A DNA stretch of 5,398 nucleotides from JABMPJ01 sp964345005 (lineage in GTDB: Bacteria; Verrucomicrobiota; Kiritimatiellia; UBA8416; JABMPJ01): contig CAYFPQ010000135.1 in the NCBI GenBank assembly GCA_964345005.1, forward strand, positions 1 to 5,398, given 5' to 3'. This document shows positions 1-5,227 of this stretch, one piece after another. The notes below the pieces were generated by a model, which saw nothing but the letters and a program-made list of their open reading frames with translations, was not told the origin of the DNA and did not search any database. The position numbers and the translations under genes are program-made. The stretch's first letter is position 1, and each line of letters starts with the position of its first letter.

Positions 1-874
1 ACTGGAGAATCTCGGCGTCGCGATGCTCGCGTCTATCGACGTCGTCGGCCTCGGCCGCAGGAGCGGCCAGCTCGGCCAGAAGCCGGCCGATGTCCTCGCG
101 AACCGACCGGCGCTGGGCGCGGACCAGCCGGATGCGGGGAATCAGCAGCTTGACGTGCGCGACCGCAGCGGCCTCGGTCCCTGGCGCAACGGAGAGTCCT
201 GGAGCGCGCAGTCGGGCGCGAACGGTGGTGGGATCGATGCGTCGGATGCGGCGCTTCTTCAGGATCGAGCCGATGGTTGCCTTGTGGACGCGCCGCGCCC
301 GGTCTGGGGTCGGCGCGCGCTCCAGCAGGTCGAGCAACCAGCTCTCGTCACCGGCTGGCGAGATGTCGAGTGCTTGGGGGAAGTACCGGTACAGCAGCTC
401 GCGCATCCGATTGCCGAGGCGGTTGGCCTCGGCGCGAAGGTCTTCGTCGACCCGCGACAGCTCACGGAGCTGGACGATCAACGGATCGTCCAGCCGAACC
501 TCGCGGAAGCACTTCTGGTCGGTGCGCAGGCTGTCGGCGATAACGTAGGCGTCGCGTCGATCATCCTTCGCGCCCGACGGGAAATGCCGGTCGCGGAACC
601 GGTCCATCTGCTTCGGGTTGAGCGCGAACACGCGGAAGCCGCGCTCGATGAGCGTCTCCACCAGCGCCCCGCGCGGGACCTCGATGCCCACGACCACGTT
701 GGTTGAGGTTCCGCCGCCGAGCTCGAGTAGCCGTTCGGCGAGTCGGCGCACCCCAGGCCCGCTGTGCTCTACCGTCAACTCGTCGAGCATCTCGCCAGCG
801 ACGTCCAGGACGCAGACCTGATGTTCGTCCTTGGCCCAGTCGATCCCCACCACGACGGCGGAGGTTACTGCCAT
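1..874 (-). CDS. IS110-family transposase, N-terminal part (cut by the left window edge)
   Basis: This is the DEDD (RuvC-like) transposase/recombinase of an IS110-type insertion sequence. The frame is open from ATG at 874 to the window edge, giving 291 codons; the family is usually about 330-430 aa. The N-terminal nuclease motifs are visible: D12 in VGIDWAKDEH, E65 in VGIEVPRG, and D105/D108 in GAKDDRRDAY, spaced as in known IS110 enzymes. An Arg-rich helical stretch near residues 255-280 leads towards the Transposase_20 domain with its catalytic serine, which lies off the window. The start is fixed by GAGGAG at 880-885, five bases before ATG. The enzyme acts on its element's ends guided by an RNA encoded in the non-coding end. 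The long structured upstream region suggests the IS110 group rather than IS1111. Whether the element is complete cannot be judged here. Confidence 0.93.
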   Translation of the reverse strand, partial: MAVTSAVVVGIDWAKDEHQVCVLDVAGEMLDELTVEHSGPGVRRLAERLLELGGGTSTNVVVGIEVPRGALVETLIERGFRVFALNPKQMDRFRDRHFPSGAKDDRRDAYVIADSLRTDQKCFREVRLDDPLIVQLRELSRVDEDLRAEANRLGNRMRELLYRYFPQALDISPAGDESWLLDLLERAPTPDRARRVHKATIGSILKKRRIRRIDPTTVRARLRAPGLSVAPGTEAAAVAHVKLLIPRIRLVRAQRRSVREDIGRLLAELAAPAAEADDVDRREHRDAEILQ

Positions 875-889
875 GTCGTCTCCTCATGC

Positions 890-1060
890 ACGGGTTTGCC
901 CGGCCGGCCGCAACGTCGGTCATCCCTGTACTGGTGCTCGTGGCACGACTCCCCACTGGATGTCCGCTGCGACCGACCTCCGCGGGGCACAGGTCCCCCC
1001 CAGGTGCTCGAGGCACAGGGGGCAGAAGGTGCTCCCGCGAAGGCGGCCAGGAAGTGGTTC
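890..1060 (-). ncRNA. Candidate IS110 bridge RNA in the left end of the element
   Basis: In IS110-group elements the non-coding DNA upstream of the transposase encodes a bridge RNA with a target-binding and a donor-binding loop. Here the region is non-coding and strongly structured when read on the minus strand. There is a CCGC-CTTC-GCGG hairpin (about 1037-1048), then an outer pairing CCCTGT (1015-1020) with ACAGGG (924-929). Inside it are two near-identical 16-mers, each a GTGC...GCAC mini-hairpin (1001-1016 and 931-946, 14/16 identical). GTCGGTC (971-977) can also pair with GACCGAC (915-921). Exact RNA ends and the guide bases cannot be set because the element termini are not defined in the window. 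The location is established for the family; the structure call is inferred by eye. Confidence 0.5.
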
Positions 1061-1096
1061 TACCCGCGGCCGGTCAGGTTGGCCGTGCCGCGTGCC

Positions 1097-1981
1097 TCAA
1101 CGGTACAGGGGCCACACCACCGCCAGCGCGTCGTCCAACGCGGCGAGGAGCGGGTGCGCCGAGGCCTGCCGCTGCTCCGGACCGGGCGCGAGGGCGGCCA
1201 GGAGGGCGGGGCGGAGCGCCTCGAAGATGCGCTCGGCCTCGTGGGCCGCATCCGGACCCGACAGCGAGTCCTCCAGCCGGACCCGGAGCCGGCGCTCGTC
1301 GGCCGGGGCGAGGGCGCAGGCGGCCTCCAGCTCCACGAGTGTGCCCAGTGGCTGGCGCGACAGCGCCTGGTACTCCTCTTCTTCGTCGGGGGTGCGGTCG
1401 TCGTCGAGGTACAGGAGCCGGAGCTGGCTCCCGGCCCGGGTCAGCAGGCGCTCCGGATCCACCTTCGCATCGGGCTCCTTGCCGGCGAGCACCGAGTAGA
1501 TCGTCACCCCGAGCGCGTGCACGTCGACCGAGGTGTCGCGGCGGCGCTCCAGGGGTAGGAGCTGCTCCAGCGCCGCGTAGCCGGGGGTGTAGCGGACCGT
1601 GTCCCGGCGCCTGGCCAGCGCCGGTCCGCCGTGCGCGCCACCCATGTCCGACAACCAGACCTCGGCGTCGCCGCTCACCAGGAAGTTCGTCGGCTTCACG
1701 TCGTAGTGGACCAGCACCTCTTCGGCCGGCGACCGGTGCAGGTCGTAGAGCGCCCGCGCGGCGCCCCGGAGCACGCGCAGCTTGTCGGCCAGCGTGCTGG
1801 GCCCGGCGTAGAGCCAGCCGTGCAGGTCGTGCTCGACCCACGGCAACACCAGGAAGGGACGGCCCTCGTGGGTCCCGTGGTCCAACAGCGGGACCACCCC
1901 GCGCGCGACCCCCTGGAGCCGGCGCTCCCGCTCCATCCACTCGAACCCCTGCTCGGAGGGCAACGCGAGCTTGATCGCCAC
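1097..1981 (-). CDS. Serine/threonine protein kinase-like protein, N-lobe start unclear
   Basis: This is a eukaryote-like protein kinase. Visible motifs from the GTG at 1981: the V of VAIK is the start codon itself and K4 is the ATP-binding lysine; a Glu in FEWMERERRL fits helix C; the catalytic loop is VHYDVKPTNFLV (HYD replaces HRD, with D, K and N kept); SDMGG stands for DFG; GYAALEQ lies at the APE position; and DVHALGVTIYSVLAGKEP is the helix F region. About 100 residues of Ala/Leu/Glu-rich C-terminal tail follow, with no transmembrane segment, so it is probably cytosolic. Starting at 1981 would omit the glycine-rich loop. The same frame upstream reads GRRPGGVHPATSSGGRR, a plausible degenerate loop, but has no ATG, GTG, TTG or CTG back to a TGA at 2162-2164. 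The gene is therefore probably frameshifted or wrongly assembled at its 5' end. It ends next to the IS110 element and diverges from an FHA gene. Confidence 0.8.
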   Translation of the reverse strand: MAIKLALPSEQGFEWMERERRLQGVARGVVPLLDHGTHEGRPFLVLPWVEHDLHGWLYAGPSTLADKLRVLRGAARALYDLHRSPAEEVLVHYDVKPTNFLVSGDAEVWLSDMGGAHGGPALARRRDTVRYTPGYAALEQLLPLERRRDTSVDVHALGVTIYSVLAGKEPDAKVDPERLLTRAGSQLRLLYLDDDRTPDEEEEYQALSRQPLGTLVELEAACALAPADERRLRVRLEDSLSGPDAAHEAERIFEALRPALLAALAPGPEQRQASAHPLLAALDDALAVVWPLYR

Positions 1982-2052
1982 TCGGCGCCCACCGCTGCTG
2001 GTGGCGGGGTGGACGCCGCCTGGCCGCCGGCCCGCCGAGTGGCGGTGTCCAT
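1982..2052 (-). other. Displaced 5' end of the kinase gene (glycine-loop coding region)
   Basis: In frame with the kinase, 1982-2034 encodes a Gly-rich stretch immediately before VAIK that fits strands beta1-beta2. The nearest sensible ATG (2050-2052, giving MDTATRRAGG) is in another frame. A single missing base in the G/C run around 2022-2035 would join this ATG to the kinase frame. This is an inference; no strong ribosome binding site precedes the ATG. Confidence 0.4.
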
Positions 2053-2115
2053 CCGGTACGACCGACCGGTCCCACGAACGCGAACATGTACCACGCCTCG
2101 TGCTGGCCTCCGTCC

Positions 2116-2634
2116 ATGGAGCGCGCCTTTGCCCGCCTTGGACTGCCCGACGGTCGATCCGTCACCGTGACGCCGGGGACCATCGTCGGGCGGCTGGTCA
2201 CCGCCGGCTGCCGCGTCGCGGACCCCCGGGTCTCCGAAGCCCACGCCCTCGTCAGCTTGCGCGGGCGCGGCCTGCACCTGTTGTCGCTGCGCGGCGAGCT
2301 GCGACTCGACGGGCACCCGGTCGACACCGTCGCGCTCGCCACCGGGCAGCGCGTCGAGCTGGCCGAAGGCCTGGCCCTGACGGTGGGGCAGGTCGAGGTG
2401 CCCGTCTCGGTGCTCGCCGTCCAGGTCGACGACGGCCCGGCGGTCGAGCTCTCGTCTGCGGTGTACTCGCTGGTCGCAGGCCGCCTGGTCGTTGGCTACG
2501 TGCCGGGCGCCGCCGCCTGGGTGTGGAGCGACGGCGAGGCCTGGTCGCTGTCCGTGGGCGACGCCGAGGCGTCCGCTGCGAGCCGGCTTCCAGCAGGTGG
2601 CGGGGGACCACGTCATCCGCGCCCACGCTGTTGA
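2116..2634 (+). CDS. FHA-domain protein, N-terminal part of a frameshifted FHA/winged-helix regulator
   Basis: FHA domains bind phosphothreonine peptides, often on partners of Ser/Thr kinases. From ATG 2116 the FHA signature is G25-R26 (TIVGR), then DPRVSEAHALV with S40 and H43, alternating hydrophobic strands, and LDGHPV in place of the usual NG-x-x-(V/L)NG. The canonical Asn in the last loop is not evident. A further beta-rich segment (about 95-152) follows. After about codon 153 (TCC, 2572-2574) the frame turns into Gly/Pro/Arg-rich low-quality sequence and stops at 2634, while convincing sequence continues in the +1 frame. ATG 2116 is preferred over ATG 2086 because the FHA strand begins just after it and 2086 adds unconserved-looking residues; neither has a strong ribosome binding site. 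It is divergent from the kinase, a classic partner arrangement. Confidence 0.75.
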   Translation: MERAFARLGLPDGRSVTVTPGTIVGRLVTAGCRVADPRVSEAHALVSLRGRGLHLLSLRGELRLDGHPVDTVALATGQRVELAEGLALTVGQVEVPVSVLAVQVDDGPAVELSSAVYSLVAGRLVVGYVPGAAAWVWSDGEAWSLSVGDAEASAASRLPAGGGGPRHPRPRC

Positions 2635-3007
2635 CCTGGCCGAGGCCGGCGTGACCACCACCAAGACCGCCCGCCGGCGCGCCCTGCGCGTCGTCACCCG
2701 CTACGACACCGTGCACCTGCACGTCGACGGTCGCCCCACCGCCTTCCTGAACGGCCGCCCGGCCCAGCTCGTGTCCGAGCTCGCCGACATGGATGGCCCG
2801 GCGCACTGGGAGGTGGTGGCCGGCGAGATGTGGCCGCGCATGGCCGACAAGCAGCAGCTCCGCAGCCGCTGGGACCGCACCCTGGAGCGCCTGCGCAAGC
2901 GCCTCGCCGCCCAGTCGGTCTGCGCCGACCTGGTGCGCTCCGCGGGCGCCGGCCGGGTGGAGCTCTTCCTGTACCCCGACGACGAGCTGCGCATCGAGAG
3001 CCGCTGA
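2576..3007 (+). CDS. Winged-helix C-terminal half of the FHA regulator (in the +1 frame)
   Basis: This frame continues the preceding FHA gene: LRAGFQQVAGDHVIRAHAVD reads naturally after GDAEAS. It then has a basic linker (TTTKTARRRALRVVTRYD), strands VHLHVDG and PTAFLNGRPAQ, and a helical core from LVSELADMDGPAHWEVVAGE through MWPRM to the helix SRWDRTLERLRKRLAA. The end, AGAGRVELFLYPDDELRIESR, is the wing. The pattern matches OmpR/SARP-type winged helices, so DNA binding is likely. With one base removed near 2575 the joined protein would be about 296 aa (2116-3007). No slippery heptamer or classic programmed-frameshift signal is visible, so a mutation or assembly error is more likely than recoding. 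If expressed alone, an internal GTG (2651) could start it. Confidence 0.65.
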   Translation: MRAGFQQVAGDHVIRAHAVDLAEAGVTTTKTARRRALRVVTRYDTVHLHVDGRPTAFLNGRPAQLVSELADMDGPAHWEVVAGEMWPRMADKQQLRSRWDRTLERLRKRLAAQSVCADLVRSAGAGRVELFLYPDDELRIESR

Positions 3008-3074
3008 CGCTGCCTCGGTGCGCGGCCTCGGGCCGGTCGGCGACGAGCCGGGAGGCGCTCCGGACGCGTCGGGC

Positions 3075-3102
3075 TTGACGACCCGCCCTTGACGGATAGA
3101 CT
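3075..3102 (+). promoter_or_regulatory. Sigma70-like promoter of the toxin-antitoxin operon
   Basis: TTGACG (3075-3080) and TAGACT (3097-3102) are separated by 16 bp, 36 bp before the antitoxin start. A second TTGACG at 3089-3094 has no matching -10. The -10 overlaps the operator palindrome. Confidence 0.55.
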
Positions 3103-3117
3103 GGTCTCCGACCAGTC
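3099..3117. promoter_or_regulatory. Operator palindrome of the toxin-antitoxin operon
   Basis: GACTGGTC-TCC-GACCAGTC is a perfect inverted repeat with 8-bp arms and a 3-bp centre. It overlaps the -10 box and ends 20 bp before the antitoxin ATG. Phd/VapB-type antitoxins repress their own operon by binding such sites, and binding here would block RNA polymerase. The site is seen directly; its role is inferred. Confidence 0.72.
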
Positions 3118-3137
3118 GAACACGCCCGGAGCACGAC

Positions 3138-3425
3138 ATGGCCGGTTTCGAGTACAAGCTCACCGCCCCCCCGATCTCGATGGTGGCGGAGTCGACGTCG
3201 GTCGGCGCCTACGAGGCCAAGACCCACCTCCCTCGGCTGCTCGACGAGGTGGCGGCCGGCCGCACCGTGGTGATCACCCGCCACGGCCGCCCCGCGGCGC
3301 GCCTCGTCCCGGTCGACCCGCGGCCGGACCCTCGCAAGGTCATCGCCGCCCTTCGCGAGTTCCGGGCCGACAACCTCCTCGGAGACCACGACCTGTCCAC
3401 GCTCGTGGCCGAGGGCCGCCGATGA
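3138..3425 (+). CDS. Phd/YefM-family antitoxin
   Basis: This 95-aa antitoxin is the labile partner of the PIN toxin encoded immediately downstream and is expected to autorepress the operon. The Phd/YefM core spans about residues 22-60: SVGAYEAKTHLPRLLDEVA, then AGRTVVITRHGRPAARLVPVD, which is the usual DNA-binding fold. The C-terminal tail (about 62-95, RKVIAALREFRADNLLGDHD) would wrap the toxin. GGAG at 3128-3131, six bases before ATG 3138, supports this start. It gives a 20-residue N-terminal extension (MAGFEYKLTAPPIS...) not usual in the family, where proteins begin close to the VGAYEAK strand. ATG 3180 would shorten it but has no ribosome binding site. Its stop overlaps the toxin start (ATGA). 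Confidence 0.9.
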   Translation: MAGFEYKLTAPPISMVAESTSVGAYEAKTHLPRLLDEVAAGRTVVITRHGRPAARLVPVDPRPDPRKVIAALREFRADNLLGDHDLSTLVAEGRR

Positions 3426-3835
3426 GTGGAGCCTTCGTGCTGGACGCGTCGGTCACCTTCGCCTGGTGCTTCGCCGACCAGGGCGACGACCAGACCGACG
3501 CCCTGCTCGACCAGCTCGCCGCCCACCGCGCCCGCGTGCCCACCCTGTGGTGCTTGGAGGTGGCCAACGTGCTCGTGGGCGCCGAGCGGCGCGGCCAGTT
3601 GACCCCCGCCGCCAGCGCCCGCTTCCTCGCCCTGCTGGCGGCGCTACCGATCGACGTCGACGACGCCACGGCCTCCCGGGCCCTGCGCGAGACCCTCGGG
3701 CTGGCCCGCGCCCATCGACTGAGCGCCTACGACGCGGCGTACCTGGAGCTGGCGCTGCGCGATGGGCTCCCCCTCGCGACCCGGGACGGACAGCTCGCGG
3801 CGGTGGCTCGCGAGCTGGGAGTCGCCGTCCTCTGA
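3422..3835 (+). CDS. vapC: VapC-like PIN-domain toxin ribonuclease
   Basis: This 137-aa PIN-domain endoribonuclease is the toxin of a type II pair. PIN toxins cleave RNA, often tRNA or rRNA, with Mg2+ held by acidic residues. The acidic set is present: D8 in FVLDASVTFAW, E46 in WCLEVANVL, D104 in SAYDAAYLELA and D122 in LATRDGQLAAVA. The length is full for the family, so it is probably active. ATG 3422 overlaps the antitoxin stop as ATGA, and GAGGG at 3411-3415 lies six bases upstream, which points to translational coupling. A longer in-frame reading from 3089 is rejected because it runs through the antitoxin. The target RNA cannot be predicted from the sequence. Confidence 0.92.
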   Translation: MSGAFVLDASVTFAWCFADQGDDQTDALLDQLAAHRARVPTLWCLEVANVLVGAERRGQLTPAASARFLALLAALPIDVDDATASRALRETLGLARAHRLSAYDAAYLELALRDGLPLATRDGQLAAVARELGVAVL

Positions 3836-3844
3836 GGAGCCGAA

Positions 3845-3858
3845 TCGGCGTTCGCCGA
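3845..3858 (+). terminator. Hairpin after the toxin gene (possible terminator)
   Basis: TCGGC-GTTC-GCCGA forms a short GC-rich hairpin beginning 9 bases after the vapC stop. No T-tract follows, so intrinsic termination is uncertain. Confidence 0.3.
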
Positions 3859-3893
3859 CGGTTCATGACCCGGTCGTCAGCGGCCGGCGTCGG

Positions 3894-4068
3894 GTTCGGG
3901 CTCCGGGCTCCGGGACGCACGTTGAACTCCCACTCGCTCCGGAACCATGGCCGTCGAGACCCGGCGGCTCCGGGCTCCAGGCTACGGGCTACGGCCGAAA
4001 GCGCCTGTGGTTCGACGATGTCGTACCCACACCGGGTTGGTCCCGGAGCCCGGAGTCCGGAGCCCGAA
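3894..4068. repeat. Three clusters of a CTCCGGG-type heptamer, two inverted
   Basis: Cluster 1 (3894-3914, +) is GTTCGGG plus two CTCCGGG units. Cluster 2 (3968-3995, +) is CTCCGGG, CTCCAGG, CTACGGG, CTACGGC in exact register. Cluster 3 (4041-4068) is the reverse complement: on the minus strand TTCGGG, CTCCGGA, CTCCGGG, CTCCGGG. Clusters 1 and 3 could fold into a hairpin of about 20 bp that loops out cluster 2. No open frame here looks like a gene. Confidence 0.7.
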
Positions 4069-4135
4069 GCCGCGCAACTTGGACCAGAGGGGTCGCATTG
4101 CAGCGGGACGAACTCCGATCTCAGGGTCCCGGGTG

Positions 4136-4165
4136 GTCGTGTTCGTGGTCGAGCTCGTGTTCGTT
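4136..4165. repeat. Degenerate hexamer tandem repeat (NTCGTG)
   Basis: Five hexamers stand in register: GTCGTG, TTCGTG, GTCGAG, CTCGTG, TTCGTT. This is a short low-complexity tract between the toxin gene and the 3' end of the AraC gene. It looks non-coding. Confidence 0.55.
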
Positions 4166-4170
4166 CCGCG

Positions 4171-4184
4171 CAGCGGGGCCGCTG
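4171..4184 (-). terminator. Hairpin just after the AraC-family gene (possible terminator)
   Basis: CAGCGGGGCCGCTG can form a 5-bp stem with a 4-base loop, three bases after the TGA (4188-4190) of the leftward regulator gene. No U-tract follows on that strand, so this is weak evidence. Confidence 0.28.
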
Positions 4185-4187
4185 ATC

Positions 4188-5210
4188 TCAGCCGCGGCGT
4201 TGGCCGTCGCGCCAGGCCTGGGGGGTCTGGCCGGTCCAGCGGATGAAGGCGCGGTGCAGCGAGCTGGGCTCGGCGAAGCCGACCGACAGGGCCACCGCCT
4301 CGATGGAGGCGTCGGTGGTCGCGAGGAGCTCGCAGGCGCGCGCCCGGCGCTCTTCCTCGACGATGGCGCGGAAGGAGGTGTCCAGGCTCCCGAGCCGGCG
4401 CTGGAGCGAGCGCTGGCTGGTGCCGACGGTGCGGGCGACGTCGGCCATGGTGGCGCCCTCCTCGAGGCGCTGCCGCACCGCGCGCCGCACCCGCTGGACG
4501 AGCTCGTCCTCCTGTAGGCCGGCCTGGGCGCTGGCGAGGATGCCCTCGTGGACCCGCTGCAGGGTCGGGTCGCCGTGGGCCGAGCGCAGGTCCCAGGTGG
4601 CCTGGGCGAGCACCATCCCGCTACCGGGCCGGCAGTCGAAGCGCGGCTCCACCCCCAGGATGCGGCGGTGCTCGGCGGTCGAGGCCGGCTTTCGGTGCCC
4701 GAAGCGGACCTGGGCGGGGATCACCTCGACGCCGGCAACGAAGCGCATGCCGACCACGGCGCCGGCGGCGACGAACTCGTGGTGGTGGCGGTCCTCGACG
4801 CCGTCGGGGGACAGCGCCCGCCAGCCCAGGAACTGGCCGGCGGGGTCGGAACGGGTCCAGAGCAGCGACTCGCGACCTTCGACGAGGTCGGCGAAGCGGA
4901 TGAACATGCCGAAGGCCTCGCCCAGGGTGAGACTCGACAGCATGCCGTAGATGAGGGGGCTGAAGGCCTGGAGCTCGATGCACTCGGCGACGTGCAGGCC
5001 CAGGTCCGGGTCGGGCGACCGCTCGGCCATCACCCGGAACAGCGGCGTCAGGTCGTCGGGGCCCAGGGTCTCGGCAGACCGGCCGCTCCGCTCGGTCCAG
5101 GCTGCGGTCACGGCGTCGGGATCGAGGCCGTAGCGGGCGACGGTGTCGAGGATGAACCCGACGAGGGGATTGCTCGGCCGAGCCAGCGCGGCCTCCCCGC
5201 AGACGGGCAA
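4188..5210 (-). CDS. AraC-family transcriptional regulator with an arabinose-binding-type sensor domain
   Basis: This is a DNA-binding regulator of up to 340 aa. Residues about 15-200 match the AraC-type arabinose-binding (PF12625-like) sensor domain, with SPLIYGMLSSLTLGEAFGMF a typical segment. The C-terminal domain has two helix-turn-helices: TMADVARTVGTSQRSLQRRL (254-273) and SIEAVALSVGFAEPSSLHRA (302-321), followed by FIRWTGQTPQAWR. The ligand is unknown. The start is uncertain. TTG at 5210 is the longest reading but overlaps a TATACT -10-like box and has no ribosome binding site. CTG at 5186 follows a strong GGGGAGG (5192-5198) at five bases and would give MARPSNPLVGFIL. The gene follows msrB on the same strand after a palindromic site, which suggests its own control point or autoregulation. 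Confidence 0.9.
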   Translation of the reverse strand: MPVCGEAALARPSNPLVGFILDTVARYGLDPDAVTAAWTERSGRSAETLGPDDLTPLFRVMAERSPDPDLGLHVAECIELQAFSPLIYGMLSSLTLGEAFGMFIRFADLVEGRESLLWTRSDPAGQFLGWRALSPDGVEDRHHHEFVAAGAVVGMRFVAGVEVIPAQVRFGHRKPASTAEHRRILGVEPRFDCRPGSGMVLAQATWDLRSAHGDPTLQRVHEGILASAQAGLQEDELVQRVRRAVRQRLEEGATMADVARTVGTSQRSLQRRLGSLDTSFRAIVEEERRARACELLATTDASIEAVALSVGFAEPSSLHRAFIRWTGQTPQAWRDGQRRG

Positions 5211-5227
5211 GTATACAGAGTGTATAC
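5211..5227. promoter_or_regulatory. Perfect AT-rich 17-bp palindrome between msrB and the AraC gene
   Basis: GTATACA-GAG-TGTATAC has 7-bp perfect arms in otherwise GC-rich DNA. It begins directly after the msrB stop (5228-5230) and abuts the AraC gene's TTG. On the minus strand its edge forms TATACT (5210-5215), a good -10 match, but no -35 is visible. A two-fold site like this is typical of dimeric repressors such as TetR-type proteins. The binding protein is unknown. Confidence 0.65.

Larger units (their letters stand above)
1..1090 (-). mobile_element. IS110-type insertion sequence, left (transposase-upstream) part
   Basis: The element comprises the transposase fragment and its upstream non-coding end. 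IS110 elements lack conventional terminal inverted repeats and long target duplications, so the boundary cannot be read directly. It must lie between the structured RNA region (about 1055) and the neighbouring kinase stop codon (1097-1099), or possibly just inside that gene. The right end lies outside the window. Confidence 0.75.

Noticed and set aside
23..1558. Several long plus-strand open frames over the transposase and its flank
   Set aside because: They are Arg/Pro/Gly-rich or patternless and lie opposite a clear transposase and kinase; they follow from high GC third-position bias.
2053..2069. CCGGT...ACCGG inverted repeat between kinase and FHA starts as an operator
   Set aside because: The arms are only 5 bp with a 7-bp spacer in GC-rich DNA, so chance is likely.
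2560..2590. Programmed +1 frameshift in the FHA gene
   Set aside because: No slippery run, upstream Shine-Dalgarno-like stimulator or stop-codon context is visible at the junction.
1074..2697. Long minus-strand frames of 333-422 codons crossing the kinase and FHA genes
   Set aside because: They have low-complexity composition, no recognisable motifs and run through the divergent gene pair, so they are shadows.
3894..4068. CRISPR-like array
   Set aside because: The units are 7-bp tandem heptamers in both orientations, without regular unique spacers.
3762..4517. Plus-strand frames through the 3836-4187 gap into the AraC gene
   Set aside because: They are composed of heptamer repeats and antisense AraC codons with no family signature; the gap is treated as non-coding.
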